Source of the DNA: Methylacidiphilum kamchatkense Kam1 | GTDB taxonomy: Bacteria > Verrucomicrobiota > Verrucomicrobiia > Methylacidiphilales > Methylacidiphilaceae | Direction of reading: 5' to 3' | NCBI RefSeq assembly: GCF_007475525.1 | Contig: NZ_CP037899.1 | Coordinates: 372,001 to 436,000 of the forward strand | Length of the DNA stretch: 64,000 nucleotides | Shown: one piece after another, positions 8,817 to 19,677 of the stretch | How the letters are laid out: each line of letters begins with the position of its first letter | Position numbering within the stretch: position 1 is the stretch's first letter | The notes under the pieces: generated by a model | What the model saw: the letters and a program-made list of their open reading frames with translations, nothing else | Databases searched by the model: none | Told to the model about the DNA's origin: nothing | Translations under genes and position numbers: made by a program

Positions 8817-9953
8817 ATGAAATTTAAAGTCATTAAAGAGGTGGAGGGTTCGAAGGCTAGGTTAGGAAGGCTATTTACTCCGCATGGGGAAGTGGATACT
8901 CCCTGTTTTATGCCTGTGGGAACCGCAGCGACTGTCAGAGCGGTCTTCCCAAAAGATCTAGAAAAAGACGGCGTCCAGATGGTTTTGGCCAATGTCTATC
9001 ACCTGATCCTTCGTCCTGGAATCCAGATCATTAAGGAGGCAGGAGGACTTCATAAATTCATGGGATGGACAGGAGCGATTCTTACTGATAGTGGAGGATT
9101 TCAGGTCTTTAGCCTCTCTTCTTTCTGTAAAATTTTACCCGAAGGAGTACGATTCAAATCCCCGATTGATGGTTCTTCCTTGTTGCTGACTCCTGAATCG
9201 GTAATCGATGCTCAAATTGAGCTGGGAGCCGATATTGTAATGAGTCTGGATCATTGCCCGCCTTGGCCTTCTAAGGAAAAGGATTTAGTTGAGGCAACTC
9301 GAAGAACAATATGTTGGGCTAAAATGGGGAAAGAGCGCTGGGAAAAGCATTGGGGGACTGAGATGGTGGAAGGTGCTACAAACCCTTTGCTCTTTGGCAT
9401 TGTTCAAGGAGGCACAAAGAAAGAATTGCGTCAGTTTTGCTTTGAACAGCTTTTGAAAATAGGTTTTGATGGATTTGCGATTGGAGGCTTAAGCGTTGGA
9501 GAGCCGCTAGAGGAAAGCCTGAAGACGATCGAAGCCCTTACTCCTTTTATGGACAGTTCCTATCCAAAGTATGTCATGGGGATGGGCCATCCGTGGCAAA
9601 TCATCCAGATGGTGGATTTAGGGATAGATCTTTTTGACTGCGTATTACCTACTAGGCTAGCCAGACATGGATCAGCCTACGTTGAGGAAGGAATCCTCCA
9701 TTTAAAAAATGCTAGGTTTAAAACAGATGGATTGCCTATAGATGAAAAATGTTCCTGTTATGCTTGTCGAAAATTTAGTAGAGCCTATATCCATCATCTG
9801 TTAAAATCTCAAGAAATTCTTGGTATAATGCTCTTGTCTATGCATAATCTCTCATTTTACAACAGATTGATGAAGGAAATGAGACTATCCATTGGCAATG
9901 GACAATGGATTGATTTTTTGACTAGATGGAGAAATAAAAAGATAACAAAGTAA
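8817..9953 (+). CDS. tgt: queuine/preQ1 tRNA-ribosyltransferase
   Basis: A protein of about 378 residues that exchanges guanine 34 of tRNAs with GU(N) anticodons for the queuosine precursor preQ1. Visible signatures are DSGGFQVFSL (base-binding aspartate), the GGLSVGE segment, DLFDCVLPTR with the nucleophile aspartate, and the zinc site CSCYAC followed by a histidine near residue 330. A GTG three bases upstream (8814) is also possible; I prefer the ATG. Purine-rich AGAAAG lies upstream. It is followed by yajC and secDF in the widespread tgt-yajC-secDF order. Confidence 0.95.
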   Translation: MKFKVIKEVEGSKARLGRLFTPHGEVDTPCFMPVGTAATVRAVFPKDLEKDGVQMVLANVYHLILRPGIQIIKEAGGLHKFMGWTGAILTDSGGFQVFSLSSFCKILPEGVRFKSPIDGSSLLLTPESVIDAQIELGADIVMSLDHCPPWPSKEKDLVEATRRTICWAKMGKERWEKHWGTEMVEGATNPLLFGIVQGGTKKELRQFCFEQLLKIGFDGFAIGGLSVGEPLEESLKTIEALTPFMDSSYPKYVMGMGHPWQIIQMVDLGIDLFDCVLPTRLARHGSAYVEEGILHLKNARFKTDGLPIDEKCSCYACRKFSRAYIHHLLKSQEILGIMLLSMHNLSFYNRLMKEMRLSIGNGQWIDFLTRWRNKKITK

Positions 9954-9993
9954 AGTTAGATAACAAAGTAAATTTAAAACGAAGAGAAATTCT

Positions 9994-10407
9994 ATGAAAA
10001 GTAATGTTGAATTCTGGTTTAGTATGGCGCCACCTCCTCCCCCTCAACCCCATGGTCGCCCAGGGGCCAGCCAGCAAGTTCCGGAAGGCCCTCCCCCAAT
10101 GACCTTTTTTGTAACGACGATTCTCATATTTGGAATCTTCTATTTTCTGCTTATTCGGCCTCAGCAGAAACAAAAAAAAGAGCAAGAAAAGCTCATTGCC
10201 AGTCTTGAAACTGGGGACAGAGTGATTACTTCTGGAGGCATTTTAGGAGTAGTGACTAATGTCAAGGAAAAAACCGTTGTCATTAGGGTCGCTGAAAATG
10301 TCAAAATTGAAGTATTGAAAAGTGCTCTGACGACCGTAACGAAAACTGTAAAAGAAGAACCCAAAGAAACAAAAGAATCGAAGGATGCCAAAGGTAAAAC
10401 TGGATGA
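9994..10407 (+). CDS. yajC: Sec translocon accessory protein YajC
   Basis: This 137-residue single-span membrane protein belongs to the SecDF-YajC complex. A proline-rich cytoplasmic or flexible start (APPPPPQP) precedes a hydrophobic helix (about 37-52, FFVTTILIFGIFYFLLI) that ends in the family motif RPQQKQKK. The compact basic domain with GDRVITSGGILGVV follows. The proline-rich N-terminus is longer than in the E. coli protein. It lies between tgt and secDF as in most bacteria. Confidence 0.95.
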   Translation: MKSNVEFWFSMAPPPPPQPHGRPGASQQVPEGPPPMTFFVTTILIFGIFYFLLIRPQQKQKKEQEKLIASLETGDRVITSGGILGVVTNVKEKTVVIRVAENVKIEVLKSALTTVTKTVKEEPKETKESKDAKGKTG

Positions 10408-10413
10408 GTGATT

Positions 10414-10441
10414 GTTTGCTTATTAAAGTTTGCTTATTAAA
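10414..10441. repeat. tandem 14-base duplication after yajC
   Basis: The unit gtttgcttattaaa occurs twice head to tail, directly after the yajC stop codon. It probably arose by slippage. There is no sign of function, and it does not form a terminator. Confidence 0.7.
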
Positions 10442-10537
10442 AAAAGAGATTTGCAAAAGCTCCCAAACATTAGGACTGTTTATATATAATTGATCGAGGG
10501 GAGCTTATTTTGAAATTTGATAAGGGGTATTGGTAAA

Positions 10538-12829
10538 ATGCTGTTTTTTTCATTTGCTACGGCCCTTTTTTTCCTTATTACCCTCATCTGGTACTTTACT
10601 GCCGTCGAGGACAGAATCAAAAGATGGGTAGGATTGGCTTCTACTCTCTCGATTCTCTTTAACGCAATATTTTCCCTTTTCCCGCTAGAAAAAAGATAAG
10701 GCTTGGGCTGGATCTAAAAGGAGGAACAGCTTTTTTGCTAGAATTACAAGGTGAACCTACCCCCGGGGCGCTCGATCAGGCCATCGGGGTCATTCGCAAG
10801 CGGGTTGACAAGTTTGGCCTTTCTGAGCCAATTATTCAACCGGTAGGCAAACGGCGAATCAGTGTGCAAATTCCTGGCCTATCGGAATCGGAGAAGGCTG
10901 CAGCTAAAGAACAGCTTTCCAAAGTCGCTAAACTGGAATTTAGACTCGTGCATCCTGACTCGGATAAGATGTTAGCTGCAATCCAATCTGGGCAAGAAAA
11001 AGTTCCTCCTGGCTATGAAATCCTTCCCTTTTCTCCGGACGTATCAAAAGGGAATAAAACGGAAGCATGGATCCTTGTAAAGAAAAGGGAAGAGATGGGG
11101 GGAAGTATGTCAAACGGGCTTTTAGAGGATTCGACGAAGTAGGACGGCCTACTGTGGTGATTGAATTCAATGAGGCTGGGGCAAAGAGATTTGGTGAGAT
11201 CACCTCAAATAATATAGGGAAAAGGTTAGCCATTGTTCTAGATGGAGAAGTGAAAAGTGCTCCTGTCATCCAAACGGCTATTTTTAAAAGCGCCGTCATT
11301 TCTGGTGGGAATATGAGTCCCAAAGAAGCTGAAGATCTTGCTAGTGTTCTTGAAAATCCGCTTGAGACTCCCGTGAAGATTTTAGAAGAAAGGGGAGTGG
11401 ATCCCTCTCTTGGGAGAGATTCCATAGTCAGCGGCATCAACGCCGCCCTAGCTGCCTTTGCCTCTGTTGTCCTTTTTATGGTCTTTTATTATAGGCTTGC
11501 AGGGCTGGTTTCCATCATTGCCTTATTAGTCAATCTCCTCTTGCTTCTGGGCTTACTGGCCCAGTTTCATTTTACTCTTACTCTGCCGGGGATTGCAGGC
11601 ATTATTTTGACAATAGGTATGGCGGTCGATGCGAACGTGCTTATTTATGAACGGATAAGAGATGAGCTTGAGGTGGGGGTTCCTGTCAGGCAAGCCATTT
11701 TTATTGGATTCAATAAGGCTTTTAGTGCCATTTTTGATTCTAACGTTAGCTTGATTATCCCATCGGTCATTCTCATGGAACTTGGAAGTGGCCCATTACA
11801 GGGATTTGCTGTAACTCTAGTTCTCGGTATCGTGGCCAATCTTTTTGCTGCTCTTGTCTTTAGTCGTAATGTGTTTGAATGGCTTTTGGCTTGGGGGATG
11901 ATAAAGAAACTTTCCATGATGAAATTCCTACATAAACCAAATTTTGATTTTATAAAGTTCAGTTGGCTCACGGTTCCAGCAGCTGCTGTTCTACTGATAG
12001 TAGGAATGTCTACGTTCTTTTTGAGAAGTGGGGAGCTTCTTGGAGTTGATTTTGCCGGTGGCGATTCTCTAACGGTTGCCTATAAGGAAATGATTCCAGT
12101 AGCTAGAGTCAGACAGGTTTTAGAAGAAGCAAAAATCCATCCAAGCTTACTGCAGTATGCTAAAGAGTCCAAGCAGCTTATCTATCAAGTTCGTTATGGG
12201 GAAGGGGAAAAAAGTGTCAGTGTCCTTAAAGAAAAATTTCCACAAGCTGGCTTTAGTTTATCAAGAATGGATAGCGTGGGTCCAGTGGTGGGCGAGGAAC
12301 TTAAAAATCGAGCGGCTTTAGCCCTTTCCCTAGGTCTCTTAGCCATTCTCCTTTATGTATCTTTGCGTTATGAATGGTCTTTTGCTTTGGCTGCCGGCAT
12401 TGGACAGCTCCACGATGTGCTACTAGCTATAGGTCTTATGGCCATATTGGGGAAAGAATTTGACATGTACTTAATTGGTGCTTTTTTAACGATTCTTGGC
12501 TATTCGATTAACGAGAAGATCGTTATTTCTGATAGAATTCGGGAAACATTGAAGTATAAAAGCAGTTTAACGTTCAAAGAAATTATTAATGAAGGTATTA
12601 ACAAAACCCTTGCTCGGACGATTATGACTGGAGGCACGGTAGTGTTAGCGACCGTATCGATGCTCATCCTTGGAGGCCCAGTGATTTCTGTTTTTTCCTT
12701 AGCCATTTTGATTGGGGTCCTTGGGGAATGTTTTCTTCTCATTTTATAAGTCCAGCTTTGTTGTACTGGTTCCATCGACTAACTGAGAAGAGAGGAAAAA
12801 AGATTCCTATTCAGTCGCAAGCCGTTTAA
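10538..12829 (+). CDS. secDF: fused protein-export membrane protein SecDF (three apparent single-base frameshifts)
   Basis: After restoring one base at each of three runs (A6 at 10689-10694, G6 at 11097-11102, G4 at 12723-12726) this reads as one fused SecD-SecF of about 764 residues. The N-terminal helices lead into IRLGLDLKGG. The P1 domain follows, then the TM4 motif GMAVDANVLIYERI with the essential Asp. The SecF half begins with FAGGDSL, has GYSINEKIVISDRI, and ends ALLYWFHRLTEKRG. In SecF the usual Asp of the NDT motif is Glu here. The protein uses proton flow to pull exported chains into the periplasm. The ATG at 10538 is preceded by AAGGGG. Every break disappears with one base added in a homopolymer, so I treat the gene as intact and the breaks as likely base-call errors. 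Confidence 0.85.
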
Positions 12830-12853
12830 CAACCCTTCAGTTTTAAGAGAAAA

Positions 12854-13585
12854 ATGCTCTGCCCAACAATAGGTTCTGTTCCCTATCTCAATGCCAAGCC
12901 TTTAATCTACGGACTTAATGACCACGTTGTTTTTGCAACTCCTGCTGAACTTTCCCTGATGCTCAAAGAGGGGAAACTTGATGTGGCTCTCTGTCCGGTT
13001 GGAGCATCGCTAATTGAGGGATGGAGCTATTTTGTCGATGGCATGGGCATTGTAGCCGATGGAGATGTCTATAGTGTCATCCTAGTCAACGATAAACCTT
13101 TAGATGCCTTGCAAACGGTTAGAGGCGATTTTGAAAGCCGGAGTTCGATGCTGCTGCTACGTGTTATTTTTGAATGTTTCTTCGGTAGACAACTCCGAAT
13201 AGTTTCTGTACATGAAAAAGCCGATGGTTTTCTTTTGATTGGAGACAAGGCTTTAAAGTATCGTAAAGAACATCCAGAAAGAACTGTGATTGATCTGGGT
13301 GGCCTTTGGAAAAAATTGACAGGTCTGCCTTTTGTTTTTGCTCTGTGGACGATCAGAGCGGACTATGAGGAGAAACAAAAGATAAAAGAACTTTTAACCC
13401 AAGCCAAAGAAAGAGGCTTAGCTTCCATTGACAAAATCGCTCAATCCCCACAAGAGATTACCTACTTGACCCATTTCATTCGTTATGAAGTTAAGGGAAA
13501 AGAAAAAATGGGCATTGAAGAGTTTTCTAAAAAATTGATACAATTAAGGTTAATAAAACAGGTTAACCCCTTTCATTGGGTATGA
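12854..13585 (+). CDS. mqnA: chorismate dehydratase (menaquinone biosynthesis, futalosine route)
   Basis: This 243-residue protein has the periplasmic-binding-like fold of MqnA. It begins with the family signature GSVPYLNAKPLIYGL, and ALCPVGASL, SVILVNDKPL and DLGGLWKKLTGLPFVFALW follow. MqnA dehydrates chorismate to 3-enolpyruvyl-benzoate, the first committed step of the futalosine pathway. It starts 24 bases after the secDF stop and overlaps mqnC by 4 bases. It is somewhat shorter than the common 270-280 residues but all recognisable segments are present. mqnE lies 16 kb away in the same window. Confidence 0.92.
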   Translation: MLCPTIGSVPYLNAKPLIYGLNDHVVFATPAELSLMLKEGKLDVALCPVGASLIEGWSYFVDGMGIVADGDVYSVILVNDKPLDALQTVRGDFESRSSMLLLRVIFECFFGRQLRIVSVHEKADGFLLIGDKALKYRKEHPERTVIDLGGLWKKLTGLPFVFALWTIRADYEEKQKIKELLTQAKERGLASIDKIAQSPQEITYLTHFIRYEVKGKEKMGIEEFSKKLIQLRLIKQVNPFHWV

Positions 13586-14691
13586 ATACGATGGAATATG
13601 GTACAGCTGAACAGTTGATAGACAAGGCTAGAAGAAAAATAGAGAATTTTGAAAGAATAAACCTTGAAGAGGCTAGAGCGCTTTATTCCCTTCCCCTAGC
13701 TGAGCTTGGGATGTTGGCTGATTTAAGGAGAAGGCAGATCAAATCTTCAGCATATGGAGGCAAGGGAGCCGAAATTGTAACCTATATTATCGATAGGAAC
13801 ATTAATTATACCAATGTATGCACGACCTATTGCAAATTTTGTGCCTTTTATCGAACGCTCAAAGATCCTGATCATTATGTGCTTTCTATAGAGCAAATTG
13901 AAGAGAAAATAAAGGAATTGGAGGCTATTGGAGGGGTTCAGATCCTTTTACAGGGAGGCCATCATCCAGGGCTAGGCATCGATTATTATCTGGATTTGCT
14001 TTTTTCTATCCGCAACAAGTTTCCCCACATTAATATTCATGGGTTTTCGCCTCCTGAGTTTCTTCATTTTTCTAACATTTTTCGTCTTCCTGTCGAGGAG
14101 GTCATAAAGCGGTTTATGGAAGCCGGGCTTGGCTCCATACCTGGTGGTGGTGGAGAAATTCTTGTTGATTCTGTCAGAAAAAGAATTGCTCCTTTAAAAT
14201 GCTCTTCAGAAGAATGGTTGGGAGTCATGAGAACGGCGCACCGACTCGGGTTAAAATCTAGTGCGACGATGATGTTTGGGCATGTAGAACAACTGGAGGA
14301 TCGGTTGGAGCATCTTGAGAAAATCAGAAAGCTACAAGATGAAACAAGAGGGTTTACAGCTTTTATTTGTTGGACATTTCAGCCAGAAAACACAAAACTC
14401 AAAGCGACAAAAAAAGGCCCATCCGAATATTTGCGAATGCAGGCACTGGCTAGAATTTTTCTGGATAATATTGAAAACATCCAATCTTCTTGGGTAACCC
14501 AAGGAGTAGAAGTCGGACAAATTGCCCTTTATTATGGGGCCAATGATTTTGGCAGTGTGATGATGGAAGAAAATGTCGTTTCTTCGGCGGGAACCACCTA
14601 TAGGACAACGGTAAAAGAAATCGAAGAAGCCATTACTAGCAGTGGATTTAAACCTAAAAGAAGAAACAATTGGTATCAGCTTTTGAATTAA
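13582..14691 (+). CDS. mqnC: cyclic dehypoxanthine futalosine synthase (radical SAM)
   Basis: A 369-residue radical SAM enzyme with the cluster motif CTTYCKFCAF near residue 75. It is followed by QILLQGGHHPGLG and IPGGGGEILVDSVR, typical of MqnC and related to MqnE and CofH. It converts dehypoxanthine futalosine to its cyclic form. I chose the ATG that overlaps the mqnA stop (ATGA). A TTG two codons upstream is less likely. The mqnA-mqnC coupling shows a shared transcript. Final residues KPKRRNNWYQLL match the expected family end. Confidence 0.94.
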   Translation: MNTMEYGTAEQLIDKARRKIENFERINLEEARALYSLPLAELGMLADLRRRQIKSSAYGGKGAEIVTYIIDRNINYTNVCTTYCKFCAFYRTLKDPDHYVLSIEQIEEKIKELEAIGGVQILLQGGHHPGLGIDYYLDLLFSIRNKFPHINIHGFSPPEFLHFSNIFRLPVEEVIKRFMEAGLGSIPGGGGEILVDSVRKRIAPLKCSSEEWLGVMRTAHRLGLKSSATMMFGHVEQLEDRLEHLEKIRKLQDETRGFTAFICWTFQPENTKLKATKKGPSEYLRMQALARIFLDNIENIQSSWVTQGVEVGQIALYYGANDFGSVMMEENVVSSAGTTYRTTVKEIEEAITSSGFKPKRRNNWYQLLN

Positions 14692-14798
14692 TCTTTGGAA
14701 AGGTCTCTGCTTGCGATTTACCTTGCAATGGAGGATAAAAATATTCAAGGGGAGGCCTTTGGGCTGCTTCTTTATCAGAATCTTTATCAAAAAATACA

Positions 14799-17700
14799 AT
14801 GGGTAAAAGAACGGACATAGAGTCGATTTTGGTGATCGGCAGTGGGCCTATCGTTATTGGGCAGGCTGCCGAATTTGATTATTCTGGGGTTCAAGCTTGT
14901 AAGGCGTTGAAAGAGGAAGGCTTCAGGGTAATCCTTATCAACAGCAATCCAGCGACCATCATGACCGACCCTGAGTTTTCTGACAAAACTTATATTGAAC
15001 CTATCACTGCCGATTTTCTTGAGAAGATCATCAGGCTGGAAAAACCAGATGCCATTTTGCCGACTTTAGGAGGACAAACCGCTTTGAATGTAGGCGTGGA
15101 GCTTGCTCAAAGAGGAATCTTAGAAGAGCTTGGCATAGAAATGCTTGGAGCGAATGTTCAAGCCATAAAGAAGGCCGAAGACAGGCAGCTTTTTAAGGAG
15201 GAAATGCTTCGGATCGGTCTGGACGTCCCCCAATCGGGTATTGCCAGAAACCTAGAAGAAGCAAAAGCTGTGGCTGCACAAATCAACCGGTATCCTTTGA
15301 TTATTAGGCCAGCTTTTACTCTAGGTGGTCAGGGCGGAGGGATCGCATATAACCGGGAAGAATTCGAAGCAATAGCTGCTCGGGGTTGAGTGTTTCACCT
15401 ATCGGTGAAATTCTGATTGAAGAAGGCCTGGTTGGATGGAAGGAATTTGAAATGGAGGTGATGAGAGACAGAAAGGATAGCTGTGTACTGATATGTTCGA
15501 TAGAAAATCTTGATCCAATGGGAGTTCATACCGGGGATAGTATTACAGTGGCACCTGCTCAGACTCTGAGCGATGAAGAGTTTCAAAAGATGCGGGATTG
15601 GTCTTTTGCCGTCATTAGACAAATTGGGGTGGAGACTGGAGGATCTAACATCCAGTTTGCCGTTGATCCGAAAACCGGAAGAATGGTTGTCATCGAGATG
15701 AACCCTAGGGTATCCCGTTCTTCTGCGTTGGCCTCTAAAGCAACGGGTTTTCCGATAGCCAAAATTGCGGCTAAACTTGCCATTGGCTATACCCTCGATG
15801 AATTGCCCAATGATATTACAAAAAAAACCTTGGCCTGCTTTGAACCCGCCATCGATTATGTAGTCGTCAAAATCCCTAGGTTTACTTTTGAAAAGTTTCC
15901 AGAAGCCGATCCGACTCTTAGCTCCTCCATGAAAAGTGTTGGAGAGGTGATGGCTATTGGAAGGACCTTCAAGGAGTCGCTGCAGAAAGCTTTAAGATCC
16001 TTAGAAATTGGTGCCTTTGGGATAACTGGAGGCATCCATGGACATGATCAGTTGCTTTCTGAAGAACAAATTCGATATTTTCTGCTCACTCCTCGAGCGG
16101 AACGGATTTTTTATATTCGTCATGCTTTTCGCAGCGGAATGGATATAAAAACCGTAGCTTCTTTGAGTGGGATTGATCCATGGTTTCTTAGTCAAGTGGA
16201 AGAACTTGTCAGAGAAGAACAAAAATTGAGGGCTAATTATGACCCCTCTTTGTTGCTTGAAGCAAAGATGGATGGTTTTTCTGACAAACAACTTGCGCAT
16301 CTCTGGAACCTTTCCGAAGAAGAGGTCAGAGCTTTAAGAAAAAGTCGTAATTGTCTGCCTTCGTATCGATTAGTTGACAGTTGTGCGGCTGAATTTGAAG
16401 CTTATACCCCTTACTATTATTCCAGTTACGAGCCGGGGCAGAGTGAACTAATAAAGACCGAAGGTAAAGAGAAAATCATCATATTAGGAGCTGGACCGAA
16501 TAGGATTGGGCAGGGAATCGAATTTGATTACTGCTGTGTTCATGCTTTGATGGCTTTGCGAGAGCTTGGCTATAGGACCATCATGATCAATTCAAATCCT
16601 GAAACGGTTTCTACCGATTATGATAGCTCGGATGAACTGTTTTTTGAACCACTCACAACCGAAGACGTTCTTCAAGTTTACGAACGAACGAATGCAGCTG
16701 GGGTGATCATACAGTTTGGGGGACAAACCCCATTGAACCTTTCCTTGTCATTAAAAAAAGCTGGCGTAAAGATTCTTGGTACATCGGTTGAATCCATTGA
16801 GACGGCTGAAGATAGGAGGCTTTTTTCTAGGCTCATTGCAAAACTTGGACTGCGCCAACCCCAAAGCCGGATTATTTCAAATGTGCAAGAATCCATTGAA
16901 GCTGCAAAAGAAATAGGCTATCCAGTGCTTTTGCGTCCTTCTTATGTATTAGGTGGAAGGGCGATGCATATCGTTTATACGGAGAATGATCTTGTGAGAT
17001 TTGTGGAAGAGGCTATCGATGCTGCTCCAGACAAGCCAGTCTTACTTGATCATTTTTTAGAAGACGCCATAGAAGTGGACATCGATTGTGTCAGTGACGG
17101 CGAAGATGTCTTTATTGGGGCAATTTTGGAGCATGTGGAATTGGCTGGTGTCCATTCAGGAGACAGTGCCTGTGTGATTCCACCTTTCAGTCTTTCAGAA
17201 TCCATTAAAGAAGAAATTCGACAGACAGTTTATTTGTTAGCTCGAGAATTAAAGGTCTTAGGGCTGATGAACGTACAGTTTGCTGTGCAAAAAAACAATC
17301 TTTACGTGCTAGAGGTTAATCCTAGGGCCTCTCGGACCGTTCCATTCATAAGCAAGGCAATCGGAATCCCTCTGGCTAAGTTGGCGACTCAAGTGATTAT
17401 GGGGAAAAAGCTAAAAGAGCTTGGATATGTTGGCTCTGAGATTACCCCTTCTTATTTCTGTGTCAAAGAAGCGGTTTTCCCATTTGATCGGTTTGCTGGG
17501 GTGGATATCCTGCTAGGGCCAGAAATGAAATCCACTGGGGAAGTCATGGGAATAGATGATGATTTTGGGATTGCTTATGCTAAAACCCAGATTGCTTTGA
17601 ATGCGCCCTTGCCGCTGCGAGGAAAAGTTTTTATAAGTGTCCGCGATCAAGATAAAAAAGATGGGATTGAGATTGCCCGTGCACTTAACAAGCTTGGTTT

Positions 17701-18031
17701 TGAAATTGTAGCTACAGAAGGGACAGCCCGTGCGCTTAACGAAGCCGGTGTGGCATGCATGAAACTCTATAAGTTATCCGAAGGCAGACCGAACGTATTG
17801 GATATGATCAAAAACGGGGAGATAGCACTTGTTATCAATACCCCTTCTGGTCCAACGGCAAGAAAAGACGAAATTCGAATAAGAACTACCTCTCTTTATA
17901 GTAAGATTCCCGTTATGACAACTATAGCCGCCGCTCGTGCAACAGTCGAAGCAATCCGATCGCTCCAGTCCAGAGAAATCCATGTGAAAGCTCTGCAAGA
18001 GTATCATTATGGCTTGTCCACCACTAGATGA
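14799..18031 (+). CDS. carB: carbamoyl-phosphate synthase large subunit (one apparent frameshift)
   Basis: It reads as about 1,077 residues once one base is restored near 15382-15388 (a GGGGTT tract). The usual length is about 1,070. The two homologous ATP-grasp halves are clear: [18 protein letters not shown] (first half) and [18 protein letters not shown] (second half). Family motifs [31 protein letters not shown] and [11 protein letters not shown] are present. An MGS-like allosteric domain closes the protein. It makes carbamoyl phosphate for pyrimidine and arginine synthesis with CarA, which is not in this window. The break joins IAARG directly to [13 protein letters not shown], exactly the conserved sequence, so a base-call error is the simplest explanation. 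Confidence 0.92.
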
Positions 18032-18040
18032 ATTTTGCCT

Positions 18041-18510
18041 ATGAAGGGAAATCGTAAGGTAGCTTTTATCGTGTATCATATTTTTAAAACCACCCCTTCT
18101 TTTGCCTTTTTGCCTTTGAGAATGGCCCTTGGCCTTATTTTTTTGTTCATGGATCTCAAAAGCTCTTTGGATGGTTTGGTGGCAAAGGTCTAGAGGCAAC
18201 GGCGTTGAGTTTTGCTGAAAAATTTCATTTGATTCCAGGTATCCTTTGGGCATCATTGGCTGGTGGAGGAGAATTTCTTGGAGCAATCCTTCTATTCCTG
18301 GGGCTGGCTACGCGTCTTGCCGCTTTCAATTTGGTCGTAATTATGAGCGTTGCTATTCTTGTCGTGCATAGGCATGCTTTTTTTGTGCATGATGGAGGTA
18401 TGGAATATGCATTGAGTCTTTGGGCGGGGTCTTTGTCTTTAGTAGTTGGAGGTGGTGGCTTTTTTTCCCTGGATCAAAAAATCTCGCGCAGGATTGGTGG
18501 GGCTGAATAG
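18041..18510 (+). CDS. DoxX-family membrane protein (one apparent frameshift)
   Basis: The frame starts at an ATG 10 bases after carB. It changes at a T7 run (18138-18144). One added T gives a protein of about 156 residues with the DoxX signature HGSQKLFGWFGGKG, then four hydrophobic helices and a HRHAFF segment. DoxX/DoxD-like proteins are small inner-membrane proteins, in some lineages subunits of quinone reductases. The exact substrate is unknown. The uninterrupted downstream part begins only at about 18205, so an automatic annotation would truncate it. Confidence 0.8.
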
Positions 18511-18606
18511 TTAAAAGTTCTAAACAAAACGAAGCATGAGACGCAGTTTTTTTTTGTCCTTTTCTATGGAACTAGTGGATATGTCATTTTCCGTGGTTTT
18601 CTTCTA

Positions 18607-19659
18607 TTGCCCCCCCATTTCATTATTCAGCTCATTTATCTGACCATTGGAGCCCTTGTTGTCTTCGGTTATTCTATAGGTTCTTATTTGAAATCCCACT
18701 ACTATCTTCCAGGTGTGAACTGGATCATGTCCATATCCAGTCTTTGGATGCCTGCAGTCATCTATTTATTTATAGGAATATGCCTGGTGGACATTAGTCG
18801 ACCATGGTTCCCTGCACCAGTCCGCGCTTATTTTGTTGGTAGAGAATGGATGATTGGGCTTGGGATTGTGGGAGCCGTCAGTCTGATTTTGATCAAGGGC
18901 TATGTGAATACTTTAAATATTGAGCTGAAAAAATTGGAGCTTGTTATTAAGAAACAATGTTCACATCCCTTTTTAAGAGTAGTGGTGGCTTCGGACATAC
19001 ATGCAGGAGGAACAATTGGTAAAAGAAGGCTTTCAGGCATATTTAAAAAAATTCAGTCCCTTCAGCCTGATCTAATTCTTCTTCCAGGAGATTTGCTTGA
19101 TGGCAGTAGAACAGTTCTCGAAAAGGAAGGGCTAGATAAGATTTTTATGAGCCTTTCTGCTCCGTATGGAGTCTATGGCTGTATTGGAAATCATGAGTGT
19201 TTTTATGGTTCCGATAGCCTTGCCTCTTTCCTTGAAAAATGCGGTATTACTGTTCTCAAGGATGAAATAAAAAGAGTCGATCAGTTTTTATACATTGTGG
19301 GTAGAAATGACAGAGCGGTGGAAGTCCTTGAAGGTAAAGAAAAAAGAAAACCACTGAAGGTCATTCTTCAAGGAATAGATAGATCCAAAGCTATTTTTGT
19401 GATGGATCATAGGCCGACGGCTATAGATGAAGCCGTTGAGAGCCAAGTCGATCTGCTTGTTTGTGGACATACGCATCAAGGACAATTTTGGCCAATCAAT
19501 CTTATTGTGAAGAGAATTTTTTCTTTTAGCTACGGATACCAAAAAATAGGGTCGACACATGTGATTGTCACCAGAGGGGCGGGAACTTGGGGACCTCCTG
19601 TAAGGGTGGGACAGCGATCGGAAGTGGTACTGCTGGAGATTCATTTTATAGAAAAATGA
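18607..19659 (+). CDS. membrane-anchored calcineurin-like metallophosphoesterase
   Basis: About 350 residues. Three or four hydrophobic helices (first 115 residues) precede a YkuE/YaeI-type phosphoesterase domain. The metal-binding blocks are all visible: SDIHAGG, GDLLDG, GNHECF, MDHRP and GHTHQGQFWP. The domain hydrolyses phosphoester bonds at the membrane; lipid pyrophosphates are known substrates for some relatives. The start is uncertain. The TTG used here has no ribosome-binding site and abuts a C7 run (18610-18616). Adding one C would join it to an upstream frame with ATGs at 18536, 18566 and 18581, adding about 9-24 residues. Confidence 0.85.
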   Translation: MPPHFIIQLIYLTIGALVVFGYSIGSYLKSHYYLPGVNWIMSISSLWMPAVIYLFIGICLVDISRPWFPAPVRAYFVGREWMIGLGIVGAVSLILIKGYVNTLNIELKKLELVIKKQCSHPFLRVVVASDIHAGGTIGKRRLSGIFKKIQSLQPDLILLPGDLLDGSRTVLEKEGLDKIFMSLSAPYGVYGCIGNHECFYGSDSLASFLEKCGITVLKDEIKRVDQFLYIVGRNDRAVEVLEGKEKRKPLKVILQGIDRSKAIFVMDHRPTAIDEAVESQVDLLVCGHTHQGQFWPINLIVKRIFSFSYGYQKIGSTHVIVTRGAGTWGPPVRVGQRSEVVLLEIHFIEK

Positions 19660-19677
19660 ACCAGTCTTTTGGTACGA

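Noticed and set aside
15361-15400. carB as two separate genes (split subunit)
   Set aside because: The break falls inside a conserved ATP-grasp segment and one base restores the exact family sequence; natural splits of CarB lie between the two halves.
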